Positions 9,001-16,489 of a stretch of DNA of 64,000 nt are shown one piece after another. The stretch's first letter is position 1. Each line of letters opens with the position of its first letter. Source of the stretch: Cellvibrionaceae bacterium (lineage in GTDB: Bacteria > Pseudomonadota > Gammaproteobacteria > Pseudomonadales > Cellvibrionaceae). The DNA lies in contig JANQJP010000027.1 in assembly GCA_028281575.1 (NCBI GenBank), positions 1-64,000 of the forward strand, in the 5' to 3' direction. Under the pieces are notes generated by a model that was not told where the DNA came from, ran no database searches, and saw nothing but the letters and a program-made list of their open reading frames with translations. Made by a program: the position numbers and the translations under genes.

Positions 9001-10614
9001 TTAACGCAATACAGCTACAGTGGTGACCAGGATGGCGAGTAGCGCAAGCTCTTTCGAAAAGGGTGAGTTATCCGGTAAAAATATATAGCTTGCAATTGCG
9101 CTGCCAAGCAGTCCAATGCTAAAAAAGAATCTGCGCCGTTTTTTTTGTTTTTCCAAATCCAATAATTTCTCTGCGGCTTCTGACTCCGAAGCCGTTTGCG
9201 CGAGTTTTTTTACATCGCTGAGCGTATCGAATATTAACGTAGGCAATTGTGGCAGAGTCTCCAGCCATTCGGGCGCATTGTATTTCACTTCGGACCACAG
9301 TTTGCGCGGATGGTAACGTTCGTTGATCCAACGCTCTAAAAAGGGATGGGCCGTCGCCCATAAATCGAGTTCGGGATAGAGCTGACGGCCCAGTCCCTCG
9401 ATATTAAGCAGGGTTTTTTGCAGCAAAACCAGTTGCGGTTGCACCGGCATTTCAAAGCGCTGTGCCGTTCTAAATAACGATATAAGTGCTTCGCCAAACG
9501 AAATATCTTTCAACGGTTTTTGAAAAATAGGTTCGCACACAGAGCGAATCGCAGATTCGAATCCAGCGACAGATGTGTGTTTGGGCACCCAACCGCTTGT
9601 GACATGCAGTTCTGCTACTTGTCGGTAGTCGCGGCGGAACATCGCGATAAGATTGCGCGCAAGATAGTATTGATCTTCGCGCGTAAGTGAGCCAACGATG
9701 GCCATATCTACGGCGATATAACTCGGTGATTCGGGTTGAGATGTTGATATGAAAACATTGCCCGGATGCATGTCGGCGTGAAAAAAGTTGTGCTCGAAGA
9801 CTTGTTTAAAAAATATTTCTACACCTCGTTCGGCCAGGAGTTTTAAATTGGTGTTTTGTTTTTTTAACGCGTCAATATCGTTGATAGGGATGCCGTAGAT
9901 ACGTTCCATCACAAGCACATTGCGACAGCTTAAGTCCCAGTATATTTCCGGTACATAAAGTTTGTTGGAGCCCTGGAAGTTTCTGCGCAGTTGGGATGCG
10001 TTCGCACCTTCACGGGCGAGATCGAGTTCGTCGAAAATCGTGTTTTTGTAATCGCGTACAACTTCCACCGGTTTAAAGCGCTTACCGTCTTTAATAAAAG
10101 ATTCCACCCAATGTGCGATGACAGTAAGTAGTTTGGTGTCCTGTTCGATGACTTGCTCAATGCCTGGGCGCACAACTTTTACGACAACATCACAGCCGTT
10201 TTTCAACGTTGCGCCGTGGACCTGGGCGATGGATGCAGATGCGAGCGGCGTCTGATCAAAAGTTGCAAAAATATTTTCTATTTTTCCATTTAGCGAAGAT
10301 TCAACAACAGATTGGAACTCCTCTGATGCAAACGGGGGGACGCGATCTTGCAAGCGCGTTAATTCTTCCAGGATGTCCGGGGGGATAAGGTCGGGGCGGG
10401 TAGATAGTAATTGGCCAAATTTGATAAATATAGGACCCAGTTCTTCAAGCGCGAGTCGTAGTCTTTCGCCTCTACTCTTCCTGGTTTTCGGATAGAGCTG
10501 TAACGGGGTCAGAAAAAAACGGTAGCGGGAAAAATGTTGATGAGAGAGAGTGTCGAGAAGCCGATACTTGCCGATGCAGTGCACAATTGTGAGTAGGCGA
10601 AAAAAACTAGTCAC
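9001..10614 (-). CDS. ubiB: Ubiquinone biosynthesis kinase-like protein UbiB
   Basis: Atypical kinase-like ATPase of the ABC1/ADCK family, needed for aerobic ubiquinone synthesis at the inner membrane. The signature KFGQ lies at residues 65-68 (IFIKFGQLLSTRPDL), and the catalytic-like segment FFHADMHPGN near residue 285. Two hydrophobic helices at the C-terminus anchor it. 537 residues, normal for UbiB. The start is GTG, and it overlaps the end of ubiJ by 8 bp, indicating translational coupling in a ubiE-ubiJ-ubiB operon read from the minus strand. Confidence 0.95.
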   Translation of the reverse strand: MTSFFRLLTIVHCIGKYRLLDTLSHQHFSRYRFFLTPLQLYPKTRKSRGERLRLALEELGPIFIKFGQLLSTRPDLIPPDILEELTRLQDRVPPFASEEFQSVVESSLNGKIENIFATFDQTPLASASIAQVHGATLKNGCDVVVKVVRPGIEQVIEQDTKLLTVIAHWVESFIKDGKRFKPVEVVRDYKNTIFDELDLAREGANASQLRRNFQGSNKLYVPEIYWDLSCRNVLVMERIYGIPINDIDALKKQNTNLKLLAERGVEIFFKQVFEHNFFHADMHPGNVFISTSQPESPSYIAVDMAIVGSLTREDQYYLARNLIAMFRRDYRQVAELHVTSGWVPKHTSVAGFESAIRSVCEPIFQKPLKDISFGEALISLFRTAQRFEMPVQPQLVLLQKTLLNIEGLGRQLYPELDLWATAHPFLERWINERYHPRKLWSEVKYNAPEWLETLPQLPTLIFDTLSDVKKLAQTASESEAAEKLLDLEKQKKRRRFFFSIGLLGSAIASYIFLPDNSPFSKELALLAILVTTVAVLR

Positions 10615-11254
10615 TCGTAGTCCTACTGTTTTTATTGCTTGTTTTAAATAATTTGATTCGTTCTTGCAGACGCTCAGTGCGCATTCTTAGTTCATTAAGT
10701 TCATTGGAGAATGCACCAAATTCGTTTTTTGTCGGCACAAGTTGCAGTTCTTCAAGCAGAAAATGCGATATTGCTTCGCTATGGTTGGTAACTATTTTTT
10801 TGGAATTTTGGGTTGTCCACGTAAAACTCTTGCCCGCGACAGTCGCCAGGGGTTGGCCAAATTTTTCGGCGAGCGCATCTTCGAAATCAATGTCCAAATT
10901 TGACACGATGTCACGGAGCTGCCGAAGCGTGTCTAAATTTCCCCGGGCGCTTACCCCTGAATCAGCCAGATTTTGTTTGGCATCCAGGGCGACGCTAATG
11001 AGTGCGAAACTACTACCGGAAAGTTGTACATCGCTGTCGACTGCGTCGGGAGGGCAGCTGATCGCAATATGATCGCCAATCATCCGTATGTGAATAGTTA
11101 TGTGACAGTCGGTCAAAGTTATTGCCATTGAGTGACCGTCTAGCTCAGTCAACTGAGCGCGCGCGCCCGGATCGTATCTGAGTGCGTCATTTACGCATTT
11201 TTCTAAGGTCAGCGAAACGATACTTAACGCAACTGGATCGACAGTAGATTCCAT
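10607..11254 (-). CDS. ubiJ: Ubiquinone biosynthesis accessory factor UbiJ (SCP2 domain)
   Basis: UbiJ carries an SCP2 lipid-binding domain and, with UbiK, helps organise the soluble ubiquinone-synthesis complex. The 215-residue protein shows the SCP2-like beta-rich N-terminal half and a C-terminal coiled coil rich in Leu, Arg and Glu (about 165-205). Sequence alone is weakly conserved, so the call relies heavily on position between ubiE and ubiB, the standard arrangement. It starts at ATG 11254, only 19 bp after the ubiE stop, and overlaps ubiB by 8 bp. Confidence 0.88.
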   Translation of the reverse strand: MESTVDPVALSIVSLTLEKCVNDALRYDPGARAQLTELDGHSMAITLTDCHITIHIRMIGDHIAISCPPDAVDSDVQLSGSSFALISVALDAKQNLADSGVSARGNLDTLRQLRDIVSNLDIDFEDALAEKFGQPLATVAGKSFTWTTQNSKKIVTNHSEAISHFLLEELQLVPTKNEFGAFSNELNELRMRTERLQERIKLFKTSNKNSRTTSD

Positions 11255-11277
11255 AAATGAATGTTTACAGGTCCTAG
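11255..11277 (-). repeat. Solo MITE-like end at the ubiE stop codon
   Basis: Read on the minus strand, the ubiE stop TAG lies in CCTAGG and is followed by ACCTGTAAACATTCATTT. This resembles the 320-bp MITE end (GCCTGTTGACACTAATTT) in order and spacing. The match is imperfect and fills the whole ubiE-ubiJ gap; no partner end is seen. It may be a decayed solo terminal repeat. Confidence 0.4.
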
Positions 11278-12023
11278 GCTTTTACGCCTTTATGCAACGC
11301 GACGACACCGCCGGTCATATTGTAGAAATCACACTTGGCAAAACCCGCGTCGAGCATCATCGTTTTGAGTGCCGATTGGTCGGGGTGCATGCGTATACTT
11401 TCAGCCAGGTAGCGATAGCTATCTGAGTCATTGACAACAAGCTTCCCCATCAGCGGCAGGACGCGAAAGGAATATGTATCATACGCTTTTTCGAGCAGGC
11501 TATTTTGTGGCTTGGAAAACTCGAGCACCAGGAGGCGGCCACCTGGCTTGAGAATGCGGTGCATTGATCGTAACGCCTCGTCCTTGTCTGTCACATTGCG
11601 TAAGCCAAAGGCGATAGTAATGCAATCGAAATGATTGTCGGGAAACGGAAGCTTTTGCGCATCGGCTTGCACGTAACGGATATTGCTTCCAAGTCCCTGA
11701 TCAATAAGTTTGTCTCTGCCCACGCGCAGCATTGAGCTATTTATATCTGCGAGTACAACAGAGCCTTCACTGCCGACGAGCTTGGAAAACTTGGCTGCCA
11801 GGTCTCCAGTGCCGCCCGCAATATCGAGTACACGTTGGCCTGGGCGAATAGCTGAGCTTTCGAGCGTGAATCGTTTCCACAAGCGATGAATGCCAGCAGA
11901 CATCAGATCGTTCATCAGATCGTATTTTGCAGCGACGGAGTGAAACACCTCGGCAACCCGCTTGGATTTTTCAGCGGTTTTGACTTGCTCGAAGCCAAAA
12001 TGGGTGTGGTCTTGATCGTTCAT
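11274..12023 (-). CDS. ubiE: Ubiquinone/menaquinone C-methyltransferase
   Basis: SAM-dependent C-methyltransferase acting on the demethyl-quinone ring in ubiquinone (and menaquinone) synthesis. It opens with [17 protein letters not shown], close to E. coli UbiE, and carries the SAM-binding motif [12 protein letters not shown] and the family motif [19 protein letters not shown]. 249 residues from ATG 12023; an in-frame GTG three codons upstream (12032) is possible. First gene of the ubiE-ubiJ-ubiB unit. Its stop codon lies in CCTAGG at the edge of a MITE-like sequence. Confidence 0.95.
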   Translation of the reverse strand: MNDQDHTHFGFEQVKTAEKSKRVAEVFHSVAAKYDLMNDLMSAGIHRLWKRFTLESSAIRPGQRVLDIAGGTGDLAAKFSKLVGSEGSVVLADINSSMLRVGRDKLIDQGLGSNIRYVQADAQKLPFPDNHFDCITIAFGLRNVTDKDEALRSMHRILKPGGRLLVLEFSKPQNSLLEKAYDTYSFRVLPLMGKLVVNDSDSYRYLAESIRMHPDQSALKTMMLDAGFAKCDFYNMTGGVVALHKGVKA

Positions 12024-12074
12024 GTGGGGCACCGTCGTGAGAGCAAAGCAGGAGAGTGATTTTACGGTGTGCCC

Positions 12075-12107
12075 GACCGCAGGTACAGTAATTAGTGTTA
12101 GCCAGTC
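12075..12107 (-). repeat. Solo MITE-like end at the DUF971 gene stop codon
   Basis: On the minus strand the DUF971 stop TAG lies in CCTAGG and is followed by ACTGGCTAACACTAATTACT. This shares the ACACTAATT core and the CCTAGG-xCTG start with the MITE at 3651. The partner end is not visible in the 76-bp gap before ubiE, so this is read as a solo or decayed end. Confidence 0.55.
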
Positions 12108-12479
12108 CTAGGTCCAGCGCAATACGGACTCGCCATTATTCTGCTGGGCAAGCAGTTTTATTTCCCGAAGATAGGTTTGCCAGAGCGATTCCTGATTTGT
12201 TGCAAGCTCATGCAAGTAACGCCACGAATAGATGCCGCTCGCATGTCCATCATCAAACAGCAGCTTAATTGCATAGTTGCCCTGGGCTTCTATCGAGAGG
12301 ATACGCACCTGGGCCTTGTCTGTAGGCCAGTTTTTTTTTGCTGCGCCGTGACCGCGCACCTCTGCAGATGGCGAGTAAACACGCAAAAATTCAGCGGACA
12401 AAGAATACGCCCCGGAGGCATAGTGCAGCTCAAGCGTCTGCGTTTTTTGATGTAATACAATTTTCTTCGGTTGTAACAT
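12108..12479 (-). CDS. DUF971 domain protein (GBBH-like N-terminal domain)
   Basis: A 123-residue protein made of one DUF971 domain, the fold found at the N-terminus of gamma-butyrobetaine hydroxylases. The conserved pattern LRVYSPSAEVRGHG and the GIYSWRYLHELA segment are present. The free-standing bacterial form has been linked to iron-sulfur metabolism in some species, but its role here is not shown. The start codon overlaps the hslU stop by one base (TGATG), so it is translationally coupled to hslVU, as in Pseudomonas. The stop codon TAG lies in a CCTAGG at a repeat end. Confidence 0.85.
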   Translation of the reverse strand: MLQPKKIVLHQKTQTLELHYASGAYSLSAEFLRVYSPSAEVRGHGAAKKNWPTDKAQVRILSIEAQGNYAIKLLFDDGHASGIYSWRYLHELATNQESLWQTYLREIKLLAQQNNGESVLRWT

Positions 12480-13795
12480 CAGAGAATAAATCTGCTCAGG
12501 TCCTGGTCGCGTGCGAGTTCGCCAAGTTGTTTCTCCACAAATCCGGCGTCGATGGAAATGTTGCGATCGGCGCTGTTGGTGTCGAAAGCAATATCTTCCA
12601 GCAGTTTTTCCATTACCGTATGCAAACGGCGCGCACCAATATTTTCTGTCGTCTCGTTCACGTGATAGGCGGTTTCAGCAATCTTTCTTATGCCGTCCTC
12701 GGTGAAATTGAGCGTAACACCCTCCGTCGCAAGCAGGCTTTTATGCTGAGTGGTAAGCGAGGCGGTGGGCTCTGTGAGTATGCGTTCGAAATCTTCCGGG
12801 CTAAGTGCATTCAGTTCCACGCGAATGGGCAGTCTTCCCTGTAGTTCGGGAATAAGGTCCGAAGGCTTGGCCAAATGAAAGGCGCCTGAGGCGATAAATA
12901 AAATATGGTCTGTTTTGATCATCCCGTGCTTGGTCGAGACGGTGCTGCCTTCGATCAGTGGTAATAAATCCCGTTGCACACCTTCGCGGCTAACATCGCC
13001 ACCGGCGTTATTTTCACGTTTGCATACTTTGTCGATTTCATCGATAAACACAATGCCGTTTTGCTCGGCAGCCTCAATCGCGCGCGCCTTAATTTCTTCT
13101 TCATTAATCAGTTTGGCTGCTTCTTCATCAATGAGTTTTTTCAGTGCTTTGTCGACCGTGAGTTTGGTTTTTTTTGTTTTGCCGGTAGATATATTGGAGA
13201 ACATGCTCTGGAGTTGGTTGGTCATGTCCTCCATGCCCGGGGGCGCCATAATTTCCACGCCCACTGGCGTGGCTGAGACATCGATTTCGATTTCTTTATC
13301 GTTTAACTCGCCCTCGCGCAATTTTTTCCGAAAAATCTGTCGTGTGGAACTCGAGCGACTGGCGTCGTCTTCGGTGCGTGCAGGCGGCAATAGCGCGTCT
13401 AATATGCGCTCCTCTGCGGCTTCGTGGGCACGAAACTCAACTTTATTGAGTTCCTGCTCACGGTAAAGTTTTATCGATCTGTCAACGAGGTCGCGCACGA
13501 TGGATTCTACATCGCGACCGACATAGCCGACTTCAGTAAATTTCGTCGCTTCAACTTTAACAAAGGGCGCGTTGGCCAATCTTGCCAGCCGCCGGGCGAT
13601 TTCAGTTTTACCCACCCCGGTAGGCCCTATCATCAAAATATTTTTGGGTGTGATTTCATTGCGCAGCGATTCGTCCAGCTGCATTCTGCGCCAGCGGTTT
13701 CTAAGGGCAATAGCGACCGCCTTCTTTGCGGCCGATTGACCAATAATAAACTGGTCGAGTTCGTGAACGATTTCACTGGGAGTCATATGAGACAT
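12479..13795 (-). CDS. hslU: ATP-dependent protease ATPase subunit HslU
   Basis: AAA+ unfoldase that feeds substrates into the HslV peptidase. 438 residues, normal length. Walker A is GPTGVGKTE (residues 57-65) and Walker B is VFIDEID (near 250). The charged I-domain lies between them (about 105-245), and the sensor/C-terminal region ends DLSRFIL, where the C-terminal tail docks into HslV. ATG 13795 is used; an ATG three codons later is possible. It lies 15 bp after hslV, in a heat-shock operon hslV-hslU-DUF971. Confidence 0.97.
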   Translation of the reverse strand: MSHMTPSEIVHELDQFIIGQSAAKKAVAIALRNRWRRMQLDESLRNEITPKNILMIGPTGVGKTEIARRLARLANAPFVKVEATKFTEVGYVGRDVESIVRDLVDRSIKLYREQELNKVEFRAHEAAEERILDALLPPARTEDDASRSSSTRQIFRKKLREGELNDKEIEIDVSATPVGVEIMAPPGMEDMTNQLQSMFSNISTGKTKKTKLTVDKALKKLIDEEAAKLINEEEIKARAIEAAEQNGIVFIDEIDKVCKRENNAGGDVSREGVQRDLLPLIEGSTVSTKHGMIKTDHILFIASGAFHLAKPSDLIPELQGRLPIRVELNALSPEDFERILTEPTASLTTQHKSLLATEGVTLNFTEDGIRKIAETAYHVNETTENIGARRLHTVMEKLLEDIAFDTNSADRNISIDAGFVEKQLGELARDQDLSRFIL

Positions 13796-13810
13796 AAAAA
13801 ATTCCGTAAA

Positions 13811-14350
13811 TCAGTAAGCGAGCGTTTCAATCGTGAAATTGTGGTTGGTATAGACACAAATATCGCCGGCAATGGCTAATCCTTTTTCGACAATGTCCCT
13901 TGCGCTTAGGTCGGTATTTTCAAACAGTGCTCGCGCCGAGGACTGGGCGAAGGGACCGCCTGAACCAATTGCGATAAGGTCGTTTTCGGGCTGAATGACA
14001 TCGCCGTTACCGCTGATAATTAATGAAGCTTCTGCGTTGGCGACAGCGAGCAGGGCTTCGAGGCGTCGCAGAGCCCGATCTGTGCGCCAGTCTTTCGCCA
14101 GTTCTACTGCCGCGCGGACCAATTGGCCGCCGTGGCTGTCGAGTTTGGCTTCAAAGCGTTCAAACAGTGTAAACGCGTCGGCGGTGCCACCTGCGAAGCC
14201 GGCAATGACCTGGTTTTTATAGAGTCTTCGCACTTTACGTGCATTACCTTTCATGATGGTATTGCCGAGCGAGACTTGACCGTCTCCGCCAATAACGACT
14301 TCGTTGCCCCGGCGTACCGAGAGAATAGTTGTGCCTCGAAACTGTTCCAC
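13811..14350 (-). CDS. hslV: ATP-dependent protease proteolytic subunit HslV
   Basis: Proteasome-beta-like peptidase that forms the core of HslUV. 179 residues; the propeptide MEQFRG is followed by the catalytic Thr in TTILSVRRG, exposed after processing. The conserved GGDGQVSLG and [10 protein letters not shown] segments are present. The start is GTG preceded by TTAGGA. First gene of the operon; a sigma32-type promoter is readable 33 to 61 bases upstream. Confidence 0.97.
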   Translation of the reverse strand: MEQFRGTTILSVRRGNEVVIGGDGQVSLGNTIMKGNARKVRRLYKNQVIAGFAGGTADAFTLFERFEAKLDSHGGQLVRAAVELAKDWRTDRALRRLEALLAVANAEASLIISGNGDVIQPENDLIAIGSGGPFAQSSARALFENTDLSARDIVEKGLAIAGDICVYTNHNFTIETLAY

Positions 14351-14382
14351 AGCGATTCCTAATTCATGCGTTAGAGAGGCCT

Positions 14383-14411
14383 AACATTGGGGGGCTCGCA
14401 CGTATTTCAAG
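14383..14411 (-). promoter_or_regulatory. Sigma32 (heat-shock) promoter of hslVU
   Basis: On the minus strand CTTGAAA (14405-14411) is followed after 12 bases by CCCCAATGTT (14383-14392). This fits the RpoH consensus CTTGAAA-N11-16-CCCCATnT very well. It lies just upstream of hslV, a classical heat-shock operon in enterobacteria. Confidence 0.8.
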
Positions 14412-14440
14412 AGAGAGTTTCAGGTCTGCGAATTGCGTAG

Positions 14441-14549
14441 GGCACTTCTGAATAATACAGTGATACCTCCTCTGGTTTGCAGAATTCGCCTGCCTACGAC
14501 TGAGCGCTCCAGGTTGCGCAGATGCATTACTGCATTATTCACAGGTGAC
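14441..14549. mobile_element. 109-bp MITE-like inverted-repeat element
   Basis: The left end GGCACTTCTGAATAATACAG and the reverse complement of the right end, GTCACCTGTGAATAATGCAG, form diverged terminal repeats with the shared core TGAATAATxCAGTxATxC. The flanks are GTAG (14437-14440) and CTAG (14550-14553), probably a decayed YTAR duplication. The right CTAG contains the stop codon of the SPOR-domain gene. There is no coding capacity. It lies between hslV with its promoter and the SPOR gene. Similar ends occur after the HD-GYP and amiB genes. Confidence 0.7.
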
Positions 14550-15083
14550 CTAGCGCTCGATTTCGCGTTTACGCACCAAAAAGTCGTAGCCGTTGGATAC
14601 CAGCAGTTCTTGGGATTTTGCCAGCTTTGATTTTGATTGATATGGGCCGGAAAGCACGCGGTAGCGCCGTTCACCTGACTCGAGCTTGGACTTTTCAATC
14701 GAAGCTTCCAGGTTCAGTAAAATAAGGCTGGCGCGTAAATTATCTGCGTCGCTTTGCTTAATAAACGACGCTACCTGCAGATAATATTCGTGAGTTTGGT
14801 TAACAGATTCTTCGCTGGAGGGATTGTATCTGGGTATTTCCACCTGTTCCTGTTTAAGGCGCTCGTAGAATTCGAATACAGGCGCCATAACGCTTTTTTC
14901 GTTGCGTTGACTTGACGAGCTTGCGCTATTTGTACTGGGGTCGGAGCCGATGCCTTTGCGTTCAGCAAGCTCAAAAATGAACATTGCAAAACCACCGATG
15001 ACAACACCGGAAAGCAGTATTAGCCATCCGGGCATGCCGCCACCATCGTTGATCGGGCTTGCATGAGAGCGTCGTCGGTTCAT
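14550..15083 (-). CDS. SPOR-domain cell division protein, FtsN-like
   Basis: Single-pass inner-membrane protein with a periplasmic SPOR domain that binds denuded peptidoglycan at the septum. The 177 residues comprise a short basic cytoplasmic tail, one transmembrane helix (about 19-40), a Ser/Gln-rich linker, and a C-terminal SPOR domain from about 98 (YYLQVASFIKQSDADNLRAS). Position before hslVU matches the FtsN-like gene of Pseudomonas. It is shorter than E. coli FtsN, so functional equivalence is inferred. Its stop codon lies in CTAG at the end of a MITE-like element. Confidence 0.82.
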   Translation of the reverse strand: MNRRRSHASPINDGGGMPGWLILLSGVVIGGFAMFIFELAERKGIGSDPSTNSASSSSQRNEKSVMAPVFEFYERLKQEQVEIPRYNPSSEESVNQTHEYYLQVASFIKQSDADNLRASLILLNLEASIEKSKLESGERRYRVLSGPYQSKSKLAKSQELLVSNGYDFLVRKREIER

Positions 15084-15405
15084 CTCTGTTCGTTAACTTC
15101 GATTAGTTTTGATTGGCTTGAAAGCGGATAGCATACAACACACCGTCGGTCTTTCTCAAAGTTTCGGTGCCTGTTGAAGCGTAACATGAAGTGCCGCAGT
15201 ATTTACAATTTTTACCAATGCTTATATTGGCTTACGTAAATATTCTAAGCTATTATCGAGGTTAACAGGCAGCCACAATTTATGCTTTTAGGCAGTGTGT
15301 GACACATAAAGCAAAAGTTAACCGCATAACCTGCTATCTTTGTAAATTGTTTGGTCCAGGAAATTGGACCTCTGCACCACCCAACTTAAAACGAGTGGAA
15401 TAATC
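15084..15405. other. Divergent intergenic region before the lipoprotein gene
   Basis: This 320-bp AT-rich stretch separates the divergent SPOR gene and lipoprotein gene. No gene is visible. Two GTTAAC sites lie at about 15260 and 15315. I cannot assign promoter boxes with confidence. In Pseudomonas the place between priA and the SPOR gene is occupied by argS, which is absent here. Confidence 0.4.
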
Positions 15406-16464
15406 ATGAAGTCTGGCGTAACAACTATTTTTCGTGCACTGGTCGCCCTGGTGCTGGTCAAATTGCTCGTTGCTTGCGGAGGTGCTCCTGCAGGTAACAC
15501 ATCGGATTCGGTTGACGACTCACGAACGCCAACAATTGCATTTACATCTGTCTCTGAATCGCAATTGGTTTTGCGTGGGCAGGGTGGTGTTGAAAATTCC
15601 ATAGTTACTTTTCTGGTGACGGACGCAGCGAATGCGCCGTTGGCCAATCAATCCGTCGAGTTTAGTTTGAGTACTGATGTGGGCGGGATCAACTTCGTTG
15701 GTGGAGATACCGTCACGTCGAGTTCGGATGGTCAGGTTTCTGTCATTGTTCAAAGTGGCAGCTTCCCTATTGCAGTGCAGGTAATCGCGACTATCGCCGG
15801 TACAACGACACGCGCGGTTTCGAATGAAATTCAAATTTCGACGAGTATCTTTTCGGCGGGCGATTTTTCGATTGGGCCGAATCCAGAAGATATTTCGGGA
15901 AGTGATAACGGTGCAAACATCGTTAATGGCGGAGCAATTATTGGTAATACGACAGTAGGGATGACGGTGTTGGCGAGCGATCAATTTGGTCACGCTGTGC
16001 TAGATGGTTCCAGGGTTACGGTCGTCACGCCGGAAAACGGATTGGTTGACCCTTCTACCTGCGAGATGAGCGGTGGTTCCTGCAATATCACCTGGGCGAG
16101 CACCCAGCCGGGTGCAGATAAAATTGGGCTTCGTGTGACAGTTCTTGCTTATGCCAGCGGTGCCGAAGAGTTCACCGACTTGAACTCCAATAACATTTAT
16201 GAATTAAACGAACCTTTTGATGATCTTCCCGAAGCGTTTGTCGATGCAAACGAAAATGGTGTGTACGACCAGGGCGAACTTTTCATAGATAACAATTCCA
16301 ACGGTGTTTACGACGCGACCGGAAACGGTTTTTGGGATGGCCCCTGTGTCGATATTGAAGGTGAAAGCACGGCTGAAAGGGACGCGCGGTGTGCCGGAGA
16401 TGACAGTACAATTATCTCGGACTCGACGATCCTGTTGCTCGCAATTGACACTGAAGACCCGTAA
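15406..16464 (+). CDS. Surface lipoprotein with bacterial Ig-like domains and calcium-loop-like repeats
   Basis: Predicted exported lipoprotein of 352 residues. The signal peptide ends in the lipobox LVAC with the lipidated Cys24. The mature part contains an invasin-type (Big-1-like) Ig domain (about 50-145) and a second Ig-like region (about 165-245) with two Cys. It then has three Asp/Asn-rich loops (DLNSNNIYELNEPF, DANENGVYDQGE, DNNSNGVYDATG; about 250-295) resembling EF-hand or dockerin calcium loops. ATG 15406 is chosen over an upstream TTG because it starts the signal peptide. It is transcribed opposite to its neighbours and stands where argS lies in Pseudomonas. Function unknown; surface adhesion or matrix binding is a guess. 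Confidence 0.75.
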   Translation: MKSGVTTIFRALVALVLVKLLVACGGAPAGNTSDSVDDSRTPTIAFTSVSESQLVLRGQGGVENSIVTFLVTDAANAPLANQSVEFSLSTDVGGINFVGGDTVTSSSDGQVSVIVQSGSFPIAVQVIATIAGTTTRAVSNEIQISTSIFSAGDFSIGPNPEDISGSDNGANIVNGGAIIGNTTVGMTVLASDQFGHAVLDGSRVTVVTPENGLVDPSTCEMSGGSCNITWASTQPGADKIGLRVTVLAYASGAEEFTDLNSNNIYELNEPFDDLPEAFVDANENGVYDQGELFIDNNSNGVYDATGNGFWDGPCVDIEGESTAERDARCAGDDSTIISDSTILLLAIDTEDP

Positions 16465-16489
16465 TTCCTAGTGCGGGTGCTGGTTCTAT

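Noticed and set aside
12915..13466. 183-codon open frame antisense to hslU
   Set aside because: It mirrors hslU codons; the Ser/Leu-rich composition is typical of a shadow frame.
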